A stretch of 64,000 nt of DNA. It comes from Candidatus Melainabacteria bacterium. Its GTDB lineage: Bacteria; Cyanobacteriota; Vampirovibrionia; 2-02-FULL-35-15. The stretch covers positions 186,001 through 250,000 of the forward strand of contig JAHFBF010000001.1 in assembly GCA_023250195.1 (NCBI GenBank). The letters run 5' to 3'. Below, piece after piece: positions 36,928-45,817 of the stretch. The position numbers and the translations under genes were made by a program. The notes below the pieces were generated by a model. That model was not told the origin of the DNA. It searched no databases and saw nothing but the letters and a program-made list of their open reading frames with translations. Numbering within the stretch: position 1 is the first letter of the stretch; the number at the start of each line of letters is the position of its first letter.

Positions 36928-38966
36928 TGAAATTGAAAAAAGATTATATATTTTGTTTTATTACAGGAATGACAGTATTCTTGTTTTTTCTTCATACTTT
37001 AGGTTATCCATGGAGACATTTTGATGAACAGATAATTTACAACGAAACCATATTGCCTATACCAAGATCATTTTCTGCAATATTTGAATACTTAACCCTA
37101 TTTGGTCTGAATAATTATTTCGAGGCAAGTAATCCATTTTATTCCACTATTTCAAACCTAAGAAGCGATCCATTTAATTTTTTTCTTATATTATTTGTTT
37201 CATATTTTTTCCAGAAAAGTGCCTTTTTCTATCACTTGCTGTCACTTATCCTACATATCTTTAATACCTGTCTTTTATTTCTAATACTTAATACTGTTTT
37301 CCCCAGTAATTCAAATAAAACCAGATTAGCTCTAATTTCTTTGCTCACACTCTTTTGGGCACTAAATCCTTTAAATATAGAATCTATCTTATTCGCCACA
37401 AACTGGCCGGCTCTTTTAACTTATTTCATTTGCTTCTTGATTTTTTACCTAAGTATTAAAAAAGAGGCTTCAACAGGAGGATTATTACAATCAACAATAA
37501 TATTCGTTTTGTTTCTAGTTGCTTTATTTACATGTGAACATACTATTACTTTACCGGTTGTTTTATTTTGTTACTTGTTTGGAAATAAAACTTCTTTAAA
37601 AACATGCATAAGAAAGACTCTTCCTTTATTTTTTGCCACTATGCCATTTATTATTTATTTTTTATTTTCCCCAACTAAAAATAACTTAATATCAATTCAT
37701 CCGAATAATCTTCAATTATTCTGTGAACGTATTTTTTGGCTCTCACCACAAATATTTTTCCATTTTATAAAGTTAATTTTATTCCCTCTACATTTAACCA
37801 TTGATCAAAGTGCTCTGGTTAAGCTCTCCAATACTTTGTTTGAGCCTTATTCAATATTTTGTTTTACGTTTATGTTTGGCTTAATAAGCTTCTTAATAAT
37901 TGCAGCTGTAAATTTAAAACAAAAGCTTTATTTCTGTTTCTTTATTTTATTTATCCCATTTTTCCTTTCACTTGCCCCCTTCCTGCATATAATTTCACCT
38001 TTATATAATCTTGTCAGCGAAAGATATTTTTATTTTCCATTATTCTTTTTAACCATTGGACTTTCACACATCTTGTTTGTTCTATCAAACAATGCCTCGA
38101 TTAAAAAAATAGCCGGGATTACTACTCTAACTTTTTTAATAGTAACTTCCTTTTCCTGTAAAGCTTATTTCAGGACTATGGACTGGAAAGACAGCGCTTC
38201 ACTTTTTATGTCAGCATTAAAAGAGTCAAAAAGTGATCTTATTAAAGGGCTTAGAATGGAAATGTTGGGAGGGGTTTTATACTCCTATTATGGTGATTCT
38301 AAATCAAAAGAAACCGGGAAAAGATTTATAGAAGAAGGATTGTACATTTTAGAAAACTCATTAAGAAACCTGGAATTAGAAAAAATAAAATATCAGAACC
38401 ATTTACCACGGATTATAAAATTTTATGGTTTAGATCCTAGAACAATTCAAGCAAAAACAGCTTATCTACTTGCTTTTACAAAGCTTGGGCTGGGAACAAG
38501 CCATGAAAAAGCATATGAGCTGATGAAACCACATATGGAAGATTTTTCTATCATTGACACACAAATTTTAGACTTATACACAGGACTTTTATTTTCATTA
38601 CAAAAAATAGATGACGCTGAAACACTGCTAAAACATGCATTAGAAAAGAAATTAAGTCCTATAATACTACTCCCTCTTTCTGAAATATATAAAAATAAAT
38701 ATAAAGACCTGTCAACTGCTGAAAATCTACTTAAAAAATCCTTCAAATACTTCCCATATGACTCATCAACGCTTCTAAGTCTGAAGAATTTTTATTTACA
38801 GATTCGAAGACCATATGAATATGCATTTTATTCATATTTATATGGTTTAAGGACTCATTCAAAGGAAAGTTTAGAAGAGTCTCTAAAAGTCTATCAAAGC
38901 TTATATAATCAAAAAATGATAGATAGGATAAACACACAGTTACAATATGTCGAAGAAAAAAAATAA
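36927..38966 (+). CDS. TMTC-like GT-C membrane glycosyltransferase, array member 9
   Basis: 679 residues, starting with GTG that overlaps the previous stop by one base. It belongs to the 7-9 subgroup (NPLNIESILFATNW, Asn for His) but has the usual Asp33-Glu34 pair (RHFDEQ). Other marks: NLRSDP, ERIFWLSPQIF, LTIDQSAL, VSERYFYFP, TMDWKDS, FYGLDPRTIQAKTAYLLA and SYLYGLRTHSKESL. It ends about 30 residues after the last motif. Confidence 0.8.
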   Translation: MKLKKDYIFCFITGMTVFLFFLHTLGYPWRHFDEQIIYNETILPIPRSFSAIFEYLTLFGLNNYFEASNPFYSTISNLRSDPFNFFLILFVSYFFQKSAFFYHLLSLILHIFNTCLLFLILNTVFPSNSNKTRLALISLLTLFWALNPLNIESILFATNWPALLTYFICFLIFYLSIKKEASTGGLLQSTIIFVLFLVALFTCEHTITLPVVLFCYLFGNKTSLKTCIRKTLPLFFATMPFIIYFLFSPTKNNLISIHPNNLQLFCERIFWLSPQIFFHFIKLILFPLHLTIDQSALVKLSNTLFEPYSIFCFTFMFGLISFLIIAAVNLKQKLYFCFFILFIPFFLSLAPFLHIISPLYNLVSERYFYFPLFFLTIGLSHILFVLSNNASIKKIAGITTLTFLIVTSFSCKAYFRTMDWKDSASLFMSALKESKSDLIKGLRMEMLGGVLYSYYGDSKSKETGKRFIEEGLYILENSLRNLELEKIKYQNHLPRIIKFYGLDPRTIQAKTAYLLAFTKLGLGTSHEKAYELMKPHMEDFSIIDTQILDLYTGLLFSLQKIDDAETLLKHALEKKLSPIILLPLSEIYKNKYKDLSTAENLLKKSFKYFPYDSSTLLSLKNFYLQIRRPYEYAFYSYLYGLRTHSKESLEESLKVYQSLYNQKMIDRINTQLQYVEEKK

Positions 38967-41385
38967 AGTTATTCAAACAAAACCAATAGTTAAAGAAAAA
39001 ACATCTTTAAAAGATTTAATTCTGGATATAAAAAATGTTGATCTGCTGATTTGTATGATCATACTTCTAGTCTTATTTATTCCTACACTTAATCGTCCAT
39101 GGTTAACTTATGATGAAAGAATAATTTATGACAGCTTATATTTCCCCACTCCAAAGTCTTTTGGAGAAATTTTTGAAATCTTTGAGAATTTTGGTTCAAG
39201 CTTTAATCTTTTTTCTTCAAATTCAATGTATTCTTCAAACTACATAATCAGATCATGCCCATTATGTTTATTAATGTGGACCTTTACAAATTTTTTTCTA
39301 CAAAAACAACCTATTCTTTTTCATTTACTAAATTTAACTCTCCATATTTTCAACACATCTCTGATTTACTTTATTTTAAAGATTACTTTAGGTACTACAA
39401 AAATTGAGAGTTCTTTAATGAAAAGATTTCTTCCGGCAATATTAACTTTATTATGGGCAATTCATCCGGTAATGCTAGAGTCAGTTTTACTGTCAACAAA
39501 CTTTGGAGCAACTTTAAGCTACTGTTTCTTTTTTGGATTTTTATTGGATTTCTTAATGAACAAGAGTAGAAATACTTCTTTACTTAGAGAATTTTTAATC
39601 CCTGTAATTTTTCTAATTCCATTGCTTACCAATGAATACATCATCACTTTACCTTTTGTATTATTTATTATTTCTTTCTATGATACCTACAAAACGAATT
39701 CACTAAAAAAAGCAATTAAAGTAAGTATTGAAGAAACTAAACCCTATTTTGTTGGCTTGATTGTTTATTTGATTTTTTATTCTTTATCAAACAACAGGAT
39801 AATTCATCCGCTTATCGGAAATCAGTTAATCGCTTTTACAGAAAGGGTTTTCTGGCTTGCTCCCCAAATATTTGTTCACTTTTTAAAACTTGTTTTTTAT
39901 CCTAAGGTTTTATCTACGGATCAAACTCTTTTTGTTCATCTGGATAAAACCTTACTTGCTCCATATTCTTTGCTTTGCCTTTTAACACTTGCTTCCTGGC
40001 TTTTGATCCCCTTATATTTATTCATTAAAAAGAGGAAAGCAGCAGATGTTTTTCTCTTATGCTGGACTTTTTTCTTTGCATTATTGCCTTTTTTACATAT
40101 TCTTGTTCCATCCTATTTGTTAGCAGCTGAAAGATATTTATACTGTCCATTAGCTTTATTAAGCTTAGGACTGTTAAAAATTATACTGAATCAATCAAAT
40201 AAAAAAATATTTATTGCTTCATCAATATTTTTAACTTTAGCTTTGTTGCTTTGTGTATCAAGGTCATATTACAGAGCATTGGATTGGAAGGATAATTATT
40301 CATTTATAATTTCGACTTATAATTCAACCAAAGATCCACTTGTAAAAGCAATAAAACTAAATATGCTGGCTGAAACATTGAATATTGTTAATCCAAAACA
40401 AAATGAAACACTAAAGGGACAATATGAAGATGTTTTAAAACTCTTAAAGCAGGCTAAAAAGGAAAACACAGAGCTGAAAAATAAATGTCAGGATACTCTG
40501 CCGCTGATTGTCAAATCATACGGGCTTGATTATGATTCAATGCTGGCTAAGACTATATCTTTACAAGCTATTATCAGATGCTTAAAGTTAAAAGAAGATT
40601 ACCACATTGGAATTAAACTATTAAAACCCTATATTAATAAACCAGAATTATTAGATCCAAGGATTTTTGAGATTTACACAAACTGGTTAATTGCTGACAA
40701 AAAAATTCCTAAGGCAAAACATGTTTTATTAAAAGCAAATTCCACTTATCCACATATTTCTTCCATACTAATGCAATTATTTGATTTAACAATGAAATAT
40801 GAAAATAATAAAAAGAAAGCAGAGGGATATCTTAAAGAAGCATTAAAATACTATCCAAACGATATTACAATTCTTAGCAGGGCTGCTCTTTTTTACCAGG
40901 GACAAAAAAACAGCTTATTAGTAGCAAGATATTCATATTTATATGGTCTATTAACACAATCAAAGTCTGCTTATCAGCAGGCACTGTCAAATTATTTAGA
41001 CGCTGGAAAGCGAAGAGATGCTAAAAAAATTGTATCCAAACTTTTAAAAATCGATCCTGATAATCCTGAGACTTTATATTTTATAAGTGATTACTACTAT
41101 AAAACAAATAATAATGAAAAAGCTCTTTCCTCTCTTATAAAGGCTTATTCAATTGGGCTAAATAGATCAGCTAGTCCAAAACTTATGTTTAATATTGGCT
41201 ATACACTGGCAAAACTTCATTTCCTGCTTGGAAATAAAGAGCCGGCTATTACACTTGCAAAAGAAATACTTAATTTTACAGATAACGACAATAAGTCTTT
41301 AATTAAGCTTGCTAAACTTTATAAGTCTCTTGATTTAAAAGAAGACCTAAATGCATGTTTAAAAAAGATAAATTTGACATTATAA
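38947..41385 (+). CDS. TMTC-like GT-C membrane glycosyltransferase with long TPR tail, array member 10
   Basis: 812 residues, beginning 20 bp inside member 9. A Lys-rich N-terminal tail of ~30 residues precedes TM1; the pair is Asp56-Glu57 (PWLTYDER). Motifs: IIRSCP, HPVMLESVLLSTNF, ERVFWLAPQIF, LSTDQTLF, AAERYLYCP, ALDWKDN. The soluble domain contains SYGLDYDSMLAKTISLQA and SYLYGLLTQSKSAY (Arg and His of the usual motif changed to Leu and Gln). Extra TPRs follow (NPETLYFISDYYYKTNNNEKA). Members 10-12 form a third subgroup. Confidence 0.8.
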   Translation: MSKKKNKVIQTKPIVKEKTSLKDLILDIKNVDLLICMIILLVLFIPTLNRPWLTYDERIIYDSLYFPTPKSFGEIFEIFENFGSSFNLFSSNSMYSSNYIIRSCPLCLLMWTFTNFFLQKQPILFHLLNLTLHIFNTSLIYFILKITLGTTKIESSLMKRFLPAILTLLWAIHPVMLESVLLSTNFGATLSYCFFFGFLLDFLMNKSRNTSLLREFLIPVIFLIPLLTNEYIITLPFVLFIISFYDTYKTNSLKKAIKVSIEETKPYFVGLIVYLIFYSLSNNRIIHPLIGNQLIAFTERVFWLAPQIFVHFLKLVFYPKVLSTDQTLFVHLDKTLLAPYSLLCLLTLASWLLIPLYLFIKKRKAADVFLLCWTFFFALLPFLHILVPSYLLAAERYLYCPLALLSLGLLKIILNQSNKKIFIASSIFLTLALLLCVSRSYYRALDWKDNYSFIISTYNSTKDPLVKAIKLNMLAETLNIVNPKQNETLKGQYEDVLKLLKQAKKENTELKNKCQDTLPLIVKSYGLDYDSMLAKTISLQAIIRCLKLKEDYHIGIKLLKPYINKPELLDPRIFEIYTNWLIADKKIPKAKHVLLKANSTYPHISSILMQLFDLTMKYENNKKKAEGYLKEALKYYPNDITILSRAALFYQGQKNSLLVARYSYLYGLLTQSKSAYQQALSNYLDAGKRRDAKKIVSKLLKIDPDNPETLYFISDYYYKTNNNEKALSSLIKAYSIGLNRSASPKLMFNIGYTLAKLHFLLGNKEPAITLAKEILNFTDNDNKSLIKLAKLYKSLDLKEDLNACLKKINLTL

Positions 41386-43499
41386 ATCTATTAATTTGCT
41401 TAGCTGTAATTCTATTATTATTTATTCCAACCTTAAGCCGACCTTGGTTAATTTACGACGAAAGGGCAACATTTGACAATTCGTTTTTCCCTTCACCTGC
41501 TAGTTTTTCTGAAATTTTTGAAGTGTTTAAAGAATTTGGATTAAATTTTAATTTTATATCTTCCAATATAATTTATTCTTCTAATTCAGTAATAAGATCT
41601 TCTCCTATAAGCCTTATATTAAACACGTTTATAAGCTTCTTCTTTAAAAAAAATCATATTTACTACCATTTATTTATATTGATTCTCCATATTATAAATA
41701 CTTTTCTTATCTATTTCATAATAAAAAGCTTTATTGCCCCCGAAGATTTGAGCAAGAAGCAACAAAGCGCTGAGAGGCGCTTTATACCAAATAATAATTT
41801 TTCAAAACGCCTGATATTAATATTTCTCAGTCTAATATGGGCAATTCACCCTGTAATGATTGAATCTGTACTCCTGTCCACAAATTTTCCACGTTTATTA
41901 ACTTATACTTTTTTCTTTGGATTTGTCCTTGACTTTTTAAAGAATAGAGAACGAAACAAAACTATTAAAAGATGGATAATTATTCCATTATTATTTCTCA
42001 TTCCAATGTTTAGTACTGAATGTATGATTGTCCTTCCATTTGTACTTTTTATCATTGCATTCCAGGAATCATTTCAGAGAGAAAATTTAAAAACATCTCT
42101 TAAACAATCCTTTAAACAAACAACTCCTTACTTTACAGGAATTATTATTTACCTTATCTATTTTTTCTTTTTATCACATATAAAAACCAATCAACCTTTA
42201 AGCAGCAATGAGCTTGTGGTCTTCTTAGAGAGAGTATTCTGGTTAAGTCCACAAATATTTTTTCATTCACTAAAGCTTATTTTTTATCCAAAGATACTAT
42301 CAATCGATCAAACACTGTTTGTACATTTAGGAAAAACTCTATTTGATCCATATGCAATATTTTGTCTTATATTCCTTATACTCTGGCTATTTGTTCCATT
42401 TTATTTTTTTGTATTTAAGAGGAAATTCCCTGATTTGTTTTTTATGAGCTGGGCTTTTTTCTTTGCATTACTACCTTTTTTACATATCCTTATGCCTTCA
42501 TATGCACTTAGTACAGAAAGATATTTATACTGCCCTCTTGCTTTTCTAATTTTCAGTTTGGCAAAAATACTCTCCAAAAACTCCAGATTTGCCTATCTGT
42601 TTTTATTCATCTTATTGATGTCCTGCTTTATAAGAACGCATTACAGAACATTAGACTGGAAGGATAACTATTCATTTATCAATTCCACTTATAAATCTGC
42701 TAAAGATCCCTTATTAAAAGCAATTGGACTTGGAATGCTTGCTAAAGCAATTATTATTCTTGAACCTGCAAAAACTATTGAAGCTAAAAAATATTTTATA
42801 GAAGTGTTGGAATTATTAAAAAAAGCCAGGATTGAAAATAAAAAGCTAAAGTTAAAGTTCCAGAAATCACTCCCTGCTGTAGTAAAGTCATATGGTCTTG
42901 ATTATGATTCACTACTTACAAAAATTTCATACCTGGAAGTTTCCTCCAGATGTCTCGAACTGAATGAAAGTCCTGGAATTGGCATAAAAATTCTAGAGCC
43001 TGTAATGAAAAAAGCCAACAAATTAGATCCAAGGATTTTTGAACTATATTCACACTTGCTAATTCTTGAAAATAAATACCCTGAAGCAAAAAATATATTG
43101 CTAAGGGCAAACTCGTTATATCCACACACCCAATTTATCCTTACCAAGTTATTTGACTTAATCGTAAAGTATGAAAACAATCCACTTGAAGCTAAAAAAT
43201 ATCTTTTAGATGCCATTAATTATTACCAGTACGATATTCCCACCCTTACAAAAACTCATGACTTCTATCAATCTCAAGGGGATCTCACTAAAATTGCAAG
43301 ATATGCCTACCTGTATGGACTAAGAACCAATTCTAAAGTTGCATATCAGCAGGCACTTTATCTCTATTTGGATAGAACTGATTTAAATAAAGCTAAAAAT
43401 ATTGTCTCAAAATTACTTGTTATAGATAAAAATGATCCAAAATCAATATATCTTATAAACTTATACTTCAACAAATTAAAGGATAAAAAGACCAATTAA
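41355..43499 (+). CDS. TMTC-like GT-C membrane glycosyltransferase, array member 11
   Basis: 714 residues, overlapping member 10 by 31 bp, the largest overlap in the run. Asp35-Glu36 (LIYDER), VIRSSP, HPVMIESVLLSTNF, ERVFWLSPQIF, LSIDQTLF, STERYLYCP, TLDWKDN, SYGLDYDSLLTKISYLEV and AYLYGLRTNSKVAY. Relative to member 10 it carries about 15 extra residues in the loop before HPVM. That stretch coincides with a DNA inverted repeat (41764-41783) read in frame. Confidence 0.8.
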   Translation: MFKKDKFDIINLLICLAVILLLFIPTLSRPWLIYDERATFDNSFFPSPASFSEIFEVFKEFGLNFNFISSNIIYSSNSVIRSSPISLILNTFISFFFKKNHIYYHLFILILHIINTFLIYFIIKSFIAPEDLSKKQQSAERRFIPNNNFSKRLILIFLSLIWAIHPVMIESVLLSTNFPRLLTYTFFFGFVLDFLKNRERNKTIKRWIIIPLLFLIPMFSTECMIVLPFVLFIIAFQESFQRENLKTSLKQSFKQTTPYFTGIIIYLIYFFFLSHIKTNQPLSSNELVVFLERVFWLSPQIFFHSLKLIFYPKILSIDQTLFVHLGKTLFDPYAIFCLIFLILWLFVPFYFFVFKRKFPDLFFMSWAFFFALLPFLHILMPSYALSTERYLYCPLAFLIFSLAKILSKNSRFAYLFLFILLMSCFIRTHYRTLDWKDNYSFINSTYKSAKDPLLKAIGLGMLAKAIIILEPAKTIEAKKYFIEVLELLKKARIENKKLKLKFQKSLPAVVKSYGLDYDSLLTKISYLEVSSRCLELNESPGIGIKILEPVMKKANKLDPRIFELYSHLLILENKYPEAKNILLRANSLYPHTQFILTKLFDLIVKYENNPLEAKKYLLDAINYYQYDIPTLTKTHDFYQSQGDLTKIARYAYLYGLRTNSKVAYQQALYLYLDRTDLNKAKNIVSKLLVIDKNDPKSIYLINLYFNKLKDKKTN
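41764..41783. repeat. In-frame inverted repeat inside array member 11
   Basis: AAAGCGC and GCGCTTT arms (7 bp) around a 6-base centre, encoding part of the hydrophilic loop KKQQSAERRFIPNNN. The arms are GC-rich compared with the gene around them. It may be an inserted palindromic element. Confidence 0.5.
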
Positions 43500-45796
43500 T
43501 GAATCAAAAGCTAAATTCAAAAATATTAATTGATTTGTTTATATGTATAGGAATTATCTTAGTAATTTACGTCCACTCACTAAACCGCCCCTGGATTTTT
43601 TATGATGAAAATGCGATTTATGATGAAACCATTTTTCCTATTCCATCTTCTTTTTCTGAAACAATTGAAATTATTAAATCTTTTGGCACAATCAATAATT
43701 TAAGTTCAAGCAATTTTCTTTATAGTTCAAATTCTGTAAACAGAATCAATTTTTTAGATATTCCTATTAGGCTTTTCACGGGTTTATTGCTTGGAAAGAA
43801 TCCAATTTTCTATCACACATTAAACTTAATCCTTCACATTGTCAACACCTGTCTTGTTTTTTTTATTTTAAAAAAGATTGGTAGATTCATGATTCTTCCT
43901 TTAACTTTAATATGGGCTTGTCATCCAGCCCATGTAGAATCAATTTTACTAAGCACAAATGTTAATGCGACTTTTAATTATTTAATATTTTTTATTCTTT
44001 TTTATGATTTTCTAAAAAATAAAGATAAAAACAATTCAAAATCAAGATTAGTAATACTGCCATTTTGTTTTTTACTGCCAATGCTGACAAATGAATATAT
44101 TATTGCTTTGCCGATAATTCTCTTTATTTACTCAATCTTCGAGAACTTAAAAACAAATGACTTTAAACAGTCAATTAAATATGTCATAAAAGAAACACTT
44201 CCTTATCTAATTGGATTTTTCATATATTCAATTTATTTTATATTTTCAAGTTACAAATTTTCACAGGCATCACCATTTAATCCTGTAATTTTATTTTTTG
44301 AACGAATATTCTGGCTTGCTCCACAAATATTTTTTCATTACATAAAGCTGATTTTCTTTCCGAAGACTCTTTCAATTGATCAGACATCATTTGTTCTATT
44401 TGGGAAATCATTATTTGATCCATATTCAGTGTTTTGTTTCTTTTTTATTATTTCCTGGCTTATAGTTCCCCTAATATTATTTATAAAAAATAAAAAAACT
44501 TATTGGTTTTTAATCTTAAATTGGTTATTTTTCATAAGCATAATGCCTTTTTCTCAATTTTTCTCACCAACATACTGTCTAGCTGCAGATAGATATCTGT
44601 ATACTCCAATATTTTTCATTGTTTTTGGAATTGCACTTATATTAAATGAGTTTTATTCAGATTCAAGAACTATTACAAAATATTCAATGCTTTGCTTTTT
44701 ATCAATTATTGTTTTATTACTTTCCATAAGAAGTTATATAAGAACCAATGACTGGCAGGACAATATATCACTCATCAAATCAACTATAAGAACAAGCTGC
44801 AATGACTTATATAAAGGCTTTAGAATAAAATTACTAGGTGAAGAGATTTGGAAATCAAACTCAAGCAAGGCTAAAAAATATCTAATAAAAGGACAGGGGT
44901 ATTTTTCTACCGCGTTAGAACATCTTAAAAAAGAAAGAAATCTGGATGAACCATTAATTTTAAAATCTTATGGACTTGATAATGAATCCCTTTTAATAAA
45001 AACAATTCATTTAATCAGCTTTAATACTTTTATTGATCCTAAAGATAGTCACAAAAAATATTTAAATCTGTTTAATCAGTATTCAAAATATTTAGAGCAT
45101 TTTGATCCAAGGACTTTAGAATTATATGCAAATTTGCTTATTAAAAACAATGAAATCGGCAAAGCAAAGGAAATGTTCTTATATGCTTATAACAGATTCC
45201 CCACAAGTCCATTTATTTTACTGTCTTTAATTAGGTTTGAAAGAGAAATTGATAAAAACTTAAGTGGTACAAATAAATATTTGACCGAAGGATTAAAACT
45301 TTATCCTTATTCACAAGAAATTTTATTTGAAACTCTCAGATATTATCAGCTTGAAAATAATCTAGCTGAATATGCCAGATATTCATATCTTTATGGCTTA
45401 CGTGCACATTCAAAATTTACTTATCAGGAAGCACTAACTGGTTTTCTAATGTTAAACGACCTTATCAATGCAAACAAGGCAATTGATAAGTTATTAAGAC
45501 TTGATCCAAATGATCCAAAAACACTCTATCTATCAAGCAGTTATTATATTAAGAAACGGTCTTATAACGAGGCATTAGCACTTTTAAATCAAGCATATTT
45601 ACTAATAAAAAAAAGAATTGGGGAAAAACAATTAGCATTCGATATAACAAATACAATTGCTAATTTATATTTAGCTCTTGGAAATACAAAAGAAGCTCTT
45701 CATTTTGCAAATGAGGCTTTAAATTATGCTAAAGCTAATCCAGAAAATTTGGTCAAAATCAAAAAATTGATAGATTCTATTGGTATATCACCTTAA
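43499..45796 (+). CDS. TMTC-like GT-C membrane glycosyltransferase with long TPR tail, array member 12
   Basis: 765 residues; ATG overlaps the previous stop by one base. Asp36-Glu37 (IFYDENA). The R-S-x-P motif is degenerate (VNRINFLD), the only array member in the main block where it is lost. HPAHVESILLSTNV has a second His as in animal TMTCs. ERIFWLAPQIF, LSIDQTSF, AADRYLYTP and TNDWQDN follow. Soluble signatures are SYGLDNESLLIKTIHLIS and SYLYGLRAHSKFTY, then two TPRs (DPNDPKTLYLSSSYYIKK). Last of the uninterrupted block of twelve. Confidence 0.8.
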   Translation: MNQKLNSKILIDLFICIGIILVIYVHSLNRPWIFYDENAIYDETIFPIPSSFSETIEIIKSFGTINNLSSSNFLYSSNSVNRINFLDIPIRLFTGLLLGKNPIFYHTLNLILHIVNTCLVFFILKKIGRFMILPLTLIWACHPAHVESILLSTNVNATFNYLIFFILFYDFLKNKDKNNSKSRLVILPFCFLLPMLTNEYIIALPIILFIYSIFENLKTNDFKQSIKYVIKETLPYLIGFFIYSIYFIFSSYKFSQASPFNPVILFFERIFWLAPQIFFHYIKLIFFPKTLSIDQTSFVLFGKSLFDPYSVFCFFFIISWLIVPLILFIKNKKTYWFLILNWLFFISIMPFSQFFSPTYCLAADRYLYTPIFFIVFGIALILNEFYSDSRTITKYSMLCFLSIIVLLLSIRSYIRTNDWQDNISLIKSTIRTSCNDLYKGFRIKLLGEEIWKSNSSKAKKYLIKGQGYFSTALEHLKKERNLDEPLILKSYGLDNESLLIKTIHLISFNTFIDPKDSHKKYLNLFNQYSKYLEHFDPRTLELYANLLIKNNEIGKAKEMFLYAYNRFPTSPFILLSLIRFEREIDKNLSGTNKYLTEGLKLYPYSQEILFETLRYYQLENNLAEYARYSYLYGLRAHSKFTYQEALTGFLMLNDLINANKAIDKLLRLDPNDPKTLYLSSSYYIKKRSYNEALALLNQAYLLIKKRIGEKQLAFDITNTIANLYLALGNTKEALHFANEALNYAKANPENLVKIKKLIDSIGISP

Positions 45797-45817
45797 AAAT
45801 ACTACAATTAATGAAAG

